This document shows, one piece after another, positions 1-11,300 of a DNA stretch of 64,000 bases. The translations under genes were made by a program, and so were the position numbers. The notes beneath the pieces are model-generated. The model was not told the DNA's origin and searched no databases. It saw nothing but the letters and a program-made list of their open reading frames with translations. Every line of letters begins with the position of its first letter. Position 1 is the stretch's first letter. This stretch comes from Loripinus fragilis (taxonomy: Eukaryota; Mollusca; Bivalvia; Lucinida; Lucinidae): assembly GCA_964019695.1 (NCBI GenBank), contig OZ026517.1, forward strand, positions 50,275,672-50,339,671, read 5' to 3'.

Positions 1-3
1 GAG

Positions 4-71
4 GCAAACAATATGAACCCTGATCAGACTGCTCCCTTGGGAGCAGTCTGATCTGGGTCCATATTGTTTGC
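4..71. repeat. Hairpin palindrome (GCAAAC...GTTTGC)
   Basis: Two arms of about 33 bp pair almost perfectly around a TTGGGA turn, with AGACTGCTCCC opposite GGGAGCAGTCT. Similar short palindromes built on CAGATCAG/CTGATCTGG recur through the window and look like non-autonomous foldback elements or the cores of MITEs. Confidence 0.75.
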
Positions 72-191
72 AATAACATAAGGAGATGAGAGGAGCAGAC
101 GACATAAGTCATGACTGGCGGGCTAAGGGATAACATTCCAATAACCATTGAGATGGTACTCCATCTTCTGATTAACTTTTTGCCTCCTAGT

Positions 192-343
192 GTCGTCTGC
201 TGATATTTTTGCAAACAGTTTGGACCCAGATCAGGCCCGACAGAATGTCAGGCCTGATCTGGATCCAAACTATTTGACACTCTGATGGTATTCCTGAAAG
301 AATTTTTCGAAAAAGTTGATTCTGAAAAAAATCAGCTGACGAC
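192..343. mobile_element. Pal-B MITE
   Basis: A 152-bp element bounded by inverted GTCGTCTGCTGA (192-203) and TCAGCTGACGAC (332-343). It contains an internal palindrome starting GCAAACAGTTTGGACC and a T/A-rich right half. Four further copies in this window share the same ends, palindrome and spacing, which defines the family. No coding capacity. Confidence 0.7.
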
Positions 344-855
344 AAAAAAGTATGAAAAATTTCTCAGGGGGCAAAGAATTAATAATCTGTCAATGTCAAA
401 ACTCTCTTGAGATCATTATATTAAAGGATACAAATTAATTCTGTTCCAACGTATGTTATCTAGCAATCAGTGATGACCCTAATAAGATGCTGCACCATGC
501 AACACCTCACCAGGGTCTACATTGATTGTTAATGCGCCCATTAACAAGGTAATTGGATAAAGACTCTTTTCACAAAACGCAACTCGTTTTTGGCGGGGCA
601 AATTTCTAAAAGGGATCATATTTAGTGTCTCTTTTTTATTACACAATGTCACAACATCTTCCATTACACCGCCCACACATTTCCTTTTATAGCGACAGAC
701 ATCAGCAGAAAATTCATATCCGATAATTACAAAACCCGCTGTGAAGCATAATTCAACCCTTAAATTCAAAATATTAAAATCGCTGGATAATCTTCCGAAC
801 AGGTCCCTCTGACAATTACAAATAATTTGTGTAAGGCTAAACAAAATATATGATT
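344..855. other. Intergenic, no gene recognised
   Basis: A 171-codon minus-strand open frame (994-479) runs through here, but its N-terminal third is MITE-E sequence and its C-terminal part resembles the GTAGACCCTGGTGA palindrome motif. No splice signals or recognisable domain were seen. Confidence 0.5.
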
Positions 856-1092
856 GAGCTGCGACATGCGATTTCCAACAATGTGGCATTTTGAAAAGTG
901 TAGACTCAGACGAGCCTGTGCAGCCTCCTGTTAAGCTTAGAAACTCCAAATGCTGTTCGGTGAGTAGGTTGACAGTCATAGAATATTCAAGCAACTAGCA
1001 ACGGCTCTGATCAGACTGCGCGTATGCGCAGGCTGGTCTGTGCCTTTGCTGGTCGCACATACCACATTATTAGAAATCTCATGTCGCAGCTC
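856..1092. mobile_element. MITE-E copy
   Basis: Terminal inverted repeats GAGCTGCGACAT (856) and ATGTCGCAGCTC (1081-1092) bound a ~237-bp non-coding element. Next to the ends lies an inverted CCAACAATGTGG / CCACATTATT pair, and inside are GGAGGCTGCACAGGCTCG and a GCGTATGCGCAGG palindrome. Copies at 25060, 25406 and 29671 share this layout. Confidence 0.75.
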
Positions 1093-1107
1093 ATATGTTT
1101 TATTTAA

Positions 1108-1310
1108 GTTGATGTACATTTCACGTCCCAATTAACAATTTTTCAGTCATGTCAGGATGATTTCCTATCTTCCTGGGTTTAACCAGTTCTAAGCAGCGGA
1201 TAAAGTGTCTTACTCAAGGACAGAGCACAGTGCTTCTGGCGAGTCTCAAACAATACGCTTCAATCACCAGTCTCCCTCTCCACCAAACTAGCCACTATGC
1301 TCTGCTAATG
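1108..1310 (-). mobile_element. SINE-A, degenerate copy
   Basis: Read on the minus strand this matches the tRNA-derived SINE-A family, including the TTGAGC, TTCCTGGGTT(G)AACCAG and ACGTCCCA landmarks. The tRNA-like head, towards 1300, is much decayed. Confidence 0.55.
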
Positions 1311-1671
1311 CTTTTTAATTATGCCCTTGTCCCTGCAGACCAGCCTCTCAAAGTGCAGATTAGTGATTCCAATAATACCCCCTAACGATTCATTTACAGG
1401 GTGGTGGGGGATATTTGTCGTAGGTGCTCATTGGCTCCCAAACTTTTCTTGAATATTATTAAGCAATACCAGAATTAACCTCTTTCCAACTAAGCTATAC
1501 ATTTATGAGGTGCCTTGCACATGCTTTGTTAGTAATAAATAAATGTCTTTAACTCTTTCTTGATCAGAATACATTGATATACAGTGTAGACTCAAATGAG
1601 ATGCAGCATTTTGCAGCATCTCATCTGTGACTGCACTGTTTGCTAGGGTATAAGCTAACTTTCGGGACAGA

Positions 1672-1930
1672 CTGTCACCCAAGAACACATTGTTCTGTGA
1701 AAATTGTTTCATGTCACCCAAGAACACATTGTTATGTGAAAATTGTTACATGTACATGTAACACAAGAACACATTATGTGAAAACTGTACCTGTCACACA
1801 AGAACATATTGTTATGTAAAAATAATTAATCATCCAACATTAGCATACCAAGCTGGATGGAAGCAACTATCAACCAAGAAAGATTTAAACCCGTCCATCA
1901 ACCAAGAAAGATTTAAACCCGTCCATCTAT
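1672..1930. repeat. Two short tandem repeats
   Basis: Between 1672 and 1830 about four diverged copies of a CAAGAACACATTGTTATGTG unit occur. Then CAACCAAGAAAGATTTAAAC is directly repeated at about 1870 and 1899. These repeats keep a short spurious minus-strand ORF (1727-1503) partly open. Confidence 0.7.
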
Positions 1931-3825
1931 GTGTGATATAAACATGTTAGTGTGGAATGAACATATCAACCCGGCTTCCAGTATAAAATGAACAACTCAC
2001 CACAAAATCAAACAGCCTGTTAGACAACAAGAAAAACTGTTAGAAATGCTGTATTCAACCTAATAAGTGCATCTATTATGTAACTTTTTTCAAAGTTTTA
2101 TGCCATTCTTGAAAACAGTGTACATTGCCCTTATACAGTAGTGCCCTTTATATTAAGTCCAATTCAATGTCATTATTAAGTCCAATTCAGCTCCCCTATT
2201 AAAGCTGCATACTCTGTAACTATGAACATTTTTCGAAAAAAATTATTTTCTTTTTAAATCCTTTGTAAAAGTAGAATTACGCTATGTTTTCACAATAAAA
2301 ATATTCAGTACAGCTGAAAACTGCATGGAAAAGTGGATTATCTTATCAAATAGGTGTAATTTTCTCTTGTTGGTAATTATTTGCGTCCCTCCAGTAATTA
2401 TAGACCGTTGAATTTTAACATAAATGCAGTTGTTTTGATAGTGATAACTTGTTAAGATTTACGAAAATGGTAAAATATTTACCTGAATTTGAGTATTTTT
2501 ACTGTGTTCTTGAAAAATCAAAAAATTGTTTTTAAAAATAGAATATCAAAAGTTACAGACTATGCAGCTTTAAGTCCAATTTAGTGCCTTAAGTCCAATT
2601 CAGTTCCCTTTTTAGGTCAAATACAGTGCTCATATTTAGTCAAATACAATGCCCTTATTCTCTTATTTAGTCAAATACAATGCCCTTATTTAGTCCAATT
2701 CAGTTCCCTTATTAAGTTCAATTCAGTGCACTTATTAAGTCAAAATAAGTGCCCTCAACACCCTTGTTAAGTCCAATTTAGTGCCCTTATTAAGTCCAAT
2801 TCAGTGCCCTTATTAAATCCAATTCATAGCCCTTATTAAGTCCAATTCAATGCCCTTGGTAAATCCAATTTAGTGCACTTATCAAATTCAATTCAGTGTT
2901 TTATCAAATCCAATGTGGCGCCCTTATTAAGTCCTATTTAGTGCCCTTATTTATTCTAATTCAGTTCCTGATTAAGTCTAATTCTATGCCCTTATTACAA
3001 TGTAAGTCGAATTCTATGGCCTTAGTATTAGTAAGTAGTGCCATAATTAAGTCCATCCAGAGTTCTTATTAAGTCAAATTCAGTGTCCTTATTAAGTCCA
3101 ATTCTATGCCCTTATTAAGTCCAATTCAGTGCCCTATTAAGTCCAATTCCATGCCCTTATTAAGTCCAATACAGTTTCCTTATTATGTCCTTATATAGTT
3201 GAATTCAATGCCCTTGTTAAATCTAATTCAGTGCCCTACATAAGTCCAATTCAGTGCCCTAATTAAGTCTTCATTCAGAACCCTTGTTAAATCCAATTTA
3301 AAGCCATTATTAAACTCAATTCAGTTCCCTTAAATAAATCAAATATAATGCCCTTTGAGTCCAATTCAATGACCTTGCTAAATCAAATGTCTAATTCAGG
3401 GCCCTTATTAAGTCAAATTCAGTGTCCTTATTAAGTCAAATTCTATGCCCTTATTAAGTCCAATTCAGTGCCCTATTAAGTCCAATTCCATGCCCTTATT
3501 AAGTCCAAAACAGTTTCCTTATTATGTCCTTATATAGTTGAATTCAATGCCCTTGTTAAATCCAATTCAGTGTCCTAATTAAGTCTAATTCAGTACCCTT
3601 TTTAAATCCAATTTAAAGCCATTATTAAGTTCAATTCAGTTCACTTATCTAAATCAACTATAATGCCCTTTGAATCCAATTCAATGCCCTTGCTAAATCA
3701 AATTTTTAATTCAGGGCCCTTATTAAGTCCAATCCAGTGTCCTTATTCAGTTCAATTCAGTGACCTTATTAAATCCAATTTAGTGCACTGGTTAAGTTCA
3801 ATTTAGTTCACTTATAAAGTCCTAT

Positions 3826-4072
3826 CCCGGCCCGGTCCCCATACTTTCAAGGAGATTATGAAATAATTTCTACGGTCATTCTCCTCCCTTCGGCTGAATC
3901 ATTCAAGAAGGATTGTTGTCAGTTACAAGCAAAAGTATGTGCATGAAGTACTGGTTAACTGCTTGCTCAAGCTTGCCCAGGAAAAAAGTGTGGTTAGGTG
4001 AACTGACCGTCCCGCAATGACCATAGCTGTTGACTTGGGACGTAAAGCAACAAAACAAACAAACAAACAAAA
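3826..4072 (+). mobile_element. SINE-B fragment 1 inside satellite
   Basis: The body and CAAA-type tail of the SINE-B family, compared with the full copy at 30134-30452 on the other strand. The tRNA-like head is missing and the fragment starts at CCCGGCCCGG. It ends in AACAAACAAACAAAC and returns directly to satellite monomers. Confidence 0.85.
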
Positions 4073-4737
4073 CCAATTTAGTGCCCTTATTAAGTCCAAT
4101 TCAGTTCCCTGAATAAGTCCAATTTAGTGTCCTTATTATGTTCAATTTAGTGCCATTTTATGTCTATTTTAGTGCCTTCATTAAGTTCAAGTCAGTGCCC
4201 TTAGTAAGTCTAATTCGAAGCCCTCATTATGCCCAATTTAGTACCATTATTAAATCCAATTTAGTGTCCTTATTAAGTCCAATTCAGTGCTCTTATTAAG
4301 TGTCATTTAGTCCTCTAATTAAGACCAATTCAATGCCCTTGCTAAATCCAATTCAGTACGCTTTTTAAGTCCAATACAGTGCCCTTATTAAGTCCAATAC
4401 AGCTTCCTTATTATGTCCTTATATAGTTGAATTCAATGCCCTTGTTAAATCCAATTCAGTGCCCTAATTAAGTCCAATTCAGTGTCCTAATTAAGCCTAA
4501 TTCAGTACCCTTGTTAAATCCAATTTAAAGCCATTATTAAGTTCAATTCAGTTCACTTATCTAAATCAACTATAATGCCCTTTGAATCCAATTCAATGCC
4601 CTTGCTAAATCAAATTTTTAATTCAGGGCCCTTATTAAGTCCAATCCAGTGTCCTTATTCAGTTCAATTCAGTGACCTTATTAAATCCAATTTAGTGCAC
4701 TGGTTAAGTTCAATTTAGTTCACTTATAAAGTCCTAT

Positions 4738-4984
4738 CCCGGCCCGGTCCCCATACTTTCATGGAGATTGATGAAATAATTTCTACGGTCATTTTCCTCC
4801 CTTTGGCTGAATCATTCAAGAAGGATTGTTGTCAGTTACAAGCAAAAGTATGTGCACGAAGTACTGGTTAACTGCTTGCTCAAGCTTGCCCAGGAAAAAA
4901 GTGTGGTTAGGTGAACTGACCGTCCCGCAATGACCATAGCTGTTGACTTGGGACGTAAAGCAACAAAACAAACAAACAAACAAA
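4738..4984 (+). mobile_element. SINE-B fragment 2 inside satellite
   Basis: Nearly identical to the fragment at 3826 with the same junctions on both sides, so it was copied together with the surrounding satellite and not inserted separately. Confidence 0.85.
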
Positions 4985-5650
4985 ACCAATTTAGTGCCCT
5001 TATTAAGTCCAATTCAGTTCCCTGAATAAGTCCAATTTAGTGTCCTTATTATGTTCAATTTAGTGCCATTTTATGTCTATTTTAGTGCCTTCATTAAGTT
5101 CAAGTCAGTGCCCTTAGTAAGTCTAATTCGAAGCCCTCATTATGCCCAATTTAGTACCATTATTAAATCCAATTTAGTGTCCTTATTAAGTCCAATTCAG
5201 TGCTCTTATTAAGTGTCATTTAGTCCTCTAATTAAGACCAATTCAATGCCCTTGCTAAATCCAATTCAGTACGCTTTTTAAGTCCAATACAGTGCCCTTA
5301 TTAAGTCCAATACAGCTTCCTTATTATGTCCTTATATAGTTGAATTCAATGCCCTTGTTAAATCCAATTCAGTGCCCTAATTAAGTCCAATTCAGTGTCC
5401 TAATTAAGCCTAATTCAGTACCCTTGTTAAATCCAATTTAAAGCCATTATTAAGTTCAATTCAGTTCACTTATCTAAATCAACTATAATGCCCTTTGAAT
5501 CCAATTCAATGCCCTTGCTAAATCAAATTTTTAATTCAGGGCCCTTATTAAGTCCAATCCAGTGTCCTTATTCAGTTCCATTCAGTGACCTTATTAAATC
5601 CAATTTAGTGCACTGGTTAAGTTCAATTTAGTTCACTTATAAAGTCCTAT

Positions 5651-5898
5651 CCCGGCCCGGTCCCCATACTTTCATGGAGATTGATGAAATAATTTCTACG
5701 GTCATTCTCCTCCCTTTGGCTGAATCATTCAAGAAGGATTGTTGTCAGTTACAAGCAAAAGTATGTGCACGAAGTACTGGTTAACTGCTTGCTCAAGCTT
5801 GCCCAGGAAAAAAGTGTGGTTAGGTGAACTGACCGTCCCGCAATGACCATAGCTGTTGACTTGGGACCTAAAGCAACAAAACAAACAAACAAACAAAA
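5651..5898 (+). mobile_element. SINE-B fragment 3 inside satellite
   Basis: Third nearly identical copy with the same junctions. Downstream the higher-order unit continues to about 6230 and then changes to a different run of monomers. Confidence 0.85.
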
Positions 5899-6545
5899 CC
5901 AATTTAGTGCCCTTATTAAGTCCAATTCAGTTCCCTGAATAAGTCCAATTTAGTGTCCTTATTATGTTCAATTTAGTGCCATTTTATGTCTATTTTAGTG
6001 CCTTCATTAAGTTCAAGTCAGTGCCCTTAGTAAGTCTAATTCGAAGCCCTCATTATGCCCAATTTAGTGCCATTATTAAATCCAATTTAGTGTCCTTATT
6101 AAGTCCAATTCAGTGCTCTTATTAAATTCCATTTAGTCTTCTAATTAAGACCAATTCAATGCCCTTGCTAAATCCAATTCAGTACCCTTTTTAAGTCCAA
6201 TACAGTGCCCTTATTAAGTCCAATACAGTGCCCTTATTACGTCAAATTTAGTCCCCTTTTTAAGTCCACTTCAGTGCCCTGATTAAATCTAATTTAGTGC
6301 ACCCTTATTAAGTCAAATTCAGTGCCCTTATTAACTCAAATTTAGTCCCCTTAAGCCCAATTCAGTGCCCTTATTAAGACCAATTCAGTGCCCTTATTAA
6401 GTCTAATTCAGTGCACTTATTAAGCCCAATTCAGTGACCTTATTAAGACCGATTCAGTGCCCTTATTAAGCCCAACTCAGTGCACTTGTTAAGTCCAATT
6501 CAGTGCCCTTATTAAGACCATTTCAGAGCACTTATTAGGTTGAAT

Positions 6546-8304
6546 ATGATATTAATCAATTTTCTAATCAATCTCATGGAGCAATCAAGATACAAGCCAC
6601 ATTGCAACCTGTCTTCTGGGTATGGTAGAATAGGTATGAAAAAGGTTATCCTTTGAAAGCAAAGACTACATCAAATAACTAAAAGTGTAAAGTGGGCAAG
6701 TTTTCTCAGCCAGACTGACTTAGGGCCTTATCAGTGACACTCTCAGACTAATGGTTTCAAAGTTCCATTATGGAATCCATGATCGCAAATGACTACACTA
6801 TAGTGAAGGGCCGGGAGACATTCTATCGCCGCCACACAGTCCCAATCACCAGCTGCAGTGAAGTTCTTAAAAAGGAACCTACCTGCTCAGTTACAGAGAC
6901 TAGCTAGAATCTTGTAAATTTGAATGTAGCATGAGTGGCTATTATACTTTTCAGAACGGGAATGAAAAAGTAACTGATCAGACTATACAGATGGGCAGGC
7001 TGAACTGCACCCTTGTTGTTCACTTACACCATGAAGATTTTTCAAGACATATTTCATATAAGTCTGTTATGAGGTCACCTTTTTAAGTACCAAATTTCTG
7101 AAAAAGAATTTTAAAATTGATTAGAAGTGGACAAACAATAAACAGCAAACAAATAGTTCCTGATCAAACTTCTATCCTCTATGACTATTTTGTTTGTGCA
7201 ATGCTGTTGCAAGAGCTAATATCCACCCTTCACTCTGAAGACAGGTTTTCTCATAGCAGGACTCATATCTTATATGAAACTTTGAACTTTCATACCTTGG
7301 GTCCCTTAACCTGTGTTGTTTAAATAAATATGCACGCCGGTCATTAAAGGATCTCATTAAAACGCAGTAGTGTTTTCAGAGGAAAATGTTGTCCCACAGC
7401 TCCATGGTGGTAATTTCAATCATTAAGCTGTGATCTTGAAAATTAGGTCAAGGTCACCAAAATCCAATAAGCTATTTATCCTGTCTTGTTCACATAAAGC
7501 ACATTTCAGCAGACAAACACCTTTCAGATTAAATTTGTTGTACATGTATAAGTCTTGCTGTGACCTTGAAAACTTAATCAAGGTCCTCAGAACCTAGTCA
7601 ACCCTTTATCATGTCAAATTTTTTATTTATACAAATACGGTTAAGACTAAAAATCTTGACACATTTGATTTAAAATTGGAGTATATTCAACTCCAGGAGT
7701 GACCTTGAAACAATTTTATAACAAGGTCATCAAAACAATTTTAGAAGCTTCACACATTATTTCTCAATCGCTAAATTCATGCTTTTGTTAAATGCACCAT
7801 AAGTTTGACATTGGTTTTGCTTACTATAAAGTGACATGCTGACGTCTATTGGTACTTAGTTTTTGGTACTTATCACATATGCATGAAAGCCTCCTCTAAA
7901 CACCTATGCAGGCTAGAGGTCTATTTTTTTTTTGTCTGAGCCTTCCTCTGCATCCATTATTTGTGAATATGAGCAGTGAAAGCTCTGGTGAGACTGTGCA
8001 TATTCACAGGCTTGTCTGAGCTTTGGCTGCTCGTCGATGTGATAAGTACAAAAATCTAATGTGCCGGCCCATAGATGGCCCTCTTCCCTTCAGTTAGGTG
8101 ACATATAACAGACAAAATTGGTATATTATTAGATATTGAAGAATATAAGAATCTATCATGAGTGGGATAGAAAAATCCGTGCCCGAGGATCACTGATTGG
8201 CATCACGAGGCTTGCAGAGTGATGACAAACGGTGATCGCGAGGGCCAGACTTTGGCACCTCACACGAATAATGGATTATTTTACTTGCTCAACACTATCT
8301 ACCT
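6546..8304. other. Intergenic stretch, no gene assigned
   Basis: Holds diverged bivalve-type repeats with CAAGGTCA motifs (7440-7740) and a hairpin at about 7975-8035 (GAGCAGTGAAAGCTC...GCTGCTCG). One minus-strand stretch (about 6872-6765) is open for ~37 codons after a fair CACTGCAG acceptor, ending in TGA. No recognisable protein family was found. Confidence 0.5.
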
Positions 8305-11300
8305 TATAGACTTCGAGCTAAAAAAGGTCCTGCTCCCCCCCCCCCCCCCAGGGAATTTTGCAGACATATCCTATCTTGAAGAAAATTTCAAGCCGCATCT
8401 TTTAAGAGATGTTTGCACTCTGTGCTCCGGGGCATTAGTCTCTGACAGCCTGTTACATATGTTACTGTAACAAACTAAGGAAAAAATCAAAATGAAAGTT
8501 TCAGCTACAGAAAGAAGACATTAACCCATCTAATTATTCAAATTTCTTATGTAGTTTGCAAGCTGGATGCCTATGCTACATAAAAGCAGCATTTTAAACA
8601 AAATTACAGCCTTCAATGGTGTTATATGCGTTACATAGATTAAATTTCCCTTTGAAAGTTGAAATCGTGACTAACATCATTCATTTTACAGACGATTTGT
8701 GCATTTTTACAAGTGTTTTTAATCTTAGTTTACTATAATACTCATACCACTAATAGAAAAAACAAAGTTTGCTTTTCTATCTCAAATACATTGTTTTATA
8801 TGAGCTATTAAACAACCCTGCCCCCAATTTTAAGTATCCAATTTTGGTATCTATTATTGAAGAAAAATATATGAAAATATTTGACGCTCGTGGATATCTT
8901 ACATTTTTGGCACTATCTTGCTAATGCAAAAAAGAATCATACATTTGCAAGTTTGACATCAGGATCAGAGCACTTATTCAAGTATGTAACGTATGTTACA
9001 TGGCATAATGAATGAGCTAGGAAATTTTCTTGGAAGTAAGAGATGATATTTCAGAAAAATACCGTTTTTCACATGTTTTCCTATTAATCTCTAGCCTCTG
9101 GTGCCTTAGTCTTAGTAATTACAGTAATTGCTGATAACAAGCCCATGAAATTGTGTTACCTATGTTATATATAAACTTTTTAATCACATATTTCCTAATG
9201 CCTATAATATTAAAATATATAGACATATAGATAGAAAATAATAATTCTCATTTAAATGACACAATTTAATAAATATTCCTATTAAATAAAATTATTCAAA
9301 AACAATCTTTATTCAAGTCACCCTCAAAATGTCCATAATGGTGTCTGCTTCTATTGCAAAATAATCACCCATTTCATCACAACCAGTAGAATCATGGCAT
9401 TGTATTAGGACTGCAAACTGAGTACAATACTGTTCCTCTCCACCCCTTTAGGAATTGTGCAGACATATCCTACCTTAAAGAATAATTCAAGCTGCATCAA
9501 ATAAGAGATGTTTGCACTCTATTAACTAGGGGGTTAGCCTGTAATGGTATGATACGTATGTTACCATATCAATTTTAAGAATAAATGAATTGAAAGCCTG
9601 AGAAACAGAAAGAAGACATAAAACTATCTATTTATTTGAATTATTCATGTAGTTTGCATGCTGAATACCTTTTATACATAAGAAAAGATTTTTTAACAAA
9701 TATACAGCTTCCTATGGTGTTATATGTGTTAAATTAATTAAGATTACTTTTTAAAATTGGTAATTGTGACAAACATCACTTATAAGCATTTCGTGTGATC
9801 CTCCTCTTTAGCCATCAAAAGACTTAATTTTCTTTGTATGTGTTGCCAGTGCCAGCGTCAAACAACTTGACTCAGCCAAACTTGAATCCTTAGCATTCTT
9901 AAAAAGCAGAAACAGCATGTCAGTGTCATGGGATCAAACACCTGATTAAATATGGGTTTAATGCCATTTCACATATATGCATACAATGGAGTATGACTCT
10001 GGTATATATCTCTTCCTGTGAAGTGGCAAGAGCAATCTAACTGCAGCTGCCTCTGCATCCGTGCTAGTCAAATGATAACTTTGCTCTGATGTTGCAAAAT
10101 CTATGTCTCTACCGTGTACCTCTAAGAATACTTTAAGATTTCTGACATTGGTCAAACAGAAATTTGATAGGCTGCTTTTTTGCATCATTTGCCATGGAAC
10201 CTATCCAGTCTTTTGGTGCTTACATCCTCAGGTCTTAGATCAATAGTATTTTGCTGCGCCCAAAGAACTTTATAAGTTTTCTTTAGTTACAGTGTTGACT
10301 CTTGATGGTTTTGGCAGACCGTCTGAAACAATTTCTGTTAGACCTTGAAAGTTATCTGGTATAAGAGAAAGAATATGAAGTCGGACATTGCCATCAATTA
10401 TGTTTGCGGTTGGTTTTTGATGTCAGTTCATTGAAGCATGTCTTGAAATAATGTAAAACCGGTGATTTCTCAGTTTTTGCAGCCATATCATTAGCTGTTG
10501 CTATAGGTAGAATGGGATAACCAGTAGTTCTATATTATGCTCTATGGAAGATTTATACAGAGTAAACAAGTTGATAAGGTGCCTCATTTCATGATCCATT
10601 GAAAACACTGAAATTGAAAACACTTGCCTCTGACTGTGTAATCAAAAAGGATGTCACGACAATGCCCTTTATTATGACGAGTTATATATGTTACATCCTT
10701 TAATAAGCGCTCTTATCTTAGAAACTTAGTGAACCATTGAATTGAAAGGGTCTAATTTCCGCTCTGTTCATCCTGCCATTCATTGCTTTACCTGCTGTGA
10801 TACATCTAGTTCGTTTATCTGAAGGGAAAGAGTTACCTCGGTTTCAGCACTTCAGAAGTACTAAGACTTCAAATAAGTTTTTGAATGCTTGGGGAAAGAT
10901 AATAAGTGCAGAGACATTATTAGATGAAAATGTGTGGGTTGCATGTATGGAAAGGCTACATATATAAAAGTTAACCAGCCAAGATTCTTTATCACAGAAA
11001 TATCAATTTACCTCAGTCAAGGTACTCATTGCTCTTAATGGCATAGTTTTCCTCCTTGTAAAGCTTTAGTCGTTCTCCTACTTGCAGAGTAACACTTGAA
11101 ACACATACTCAAAGAGCCAACTATTAGGAATTCATATCAGTTTCCGAATGTTCCAAGCCATAAATGGCAAAATTGGAAAGTTGATAATGGCTCATCAATT
11201 TTGAGTGGACTGGTGGTAAAATTAAATAACAGTAAATGATTGAAATATTGTGTGATGATTCTACTAGTTGCAAGGAGGCGTGTGATAATAATGATTACCA

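Larger units (their letters stand above)
2110..6545. repeat. 23-bp satellite array with ~912-bp higher-order repeat
   Basis: About 4.4 kb is made of diverged copies of CCCTTATTAAGTCCAATTCA followed by GTG (23 bp). From about 3400 to 6100 the monomers are organised into nearly identical ~912-bp higher-order units: the landmark CCTATCCCGGCCCGG falls at 3821, 4733 and 5646. Each unit carries the same SINE-B fragment. The high identity between units against low identity between monomers indicates recent unequal exchange or amplification. The array is AT-rich and has no coding capacity. A patch of unrelated sequence at about 2200-2570 interrupts the left end. Confidence 0.95.

Noticed and set aside
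479..994. 171-codon minus-strand open frame
   Set aside because: The N-terminal part is MITE-E sequence, the C-terminus is palindrome-derived, and there is no splice or domain support.
2110..6545. CRISPR-like array (regular 23-bp repeats)
   Set aside because: Repeats are contiguous with no unique spacers and the genome is animal; it is a satellite.
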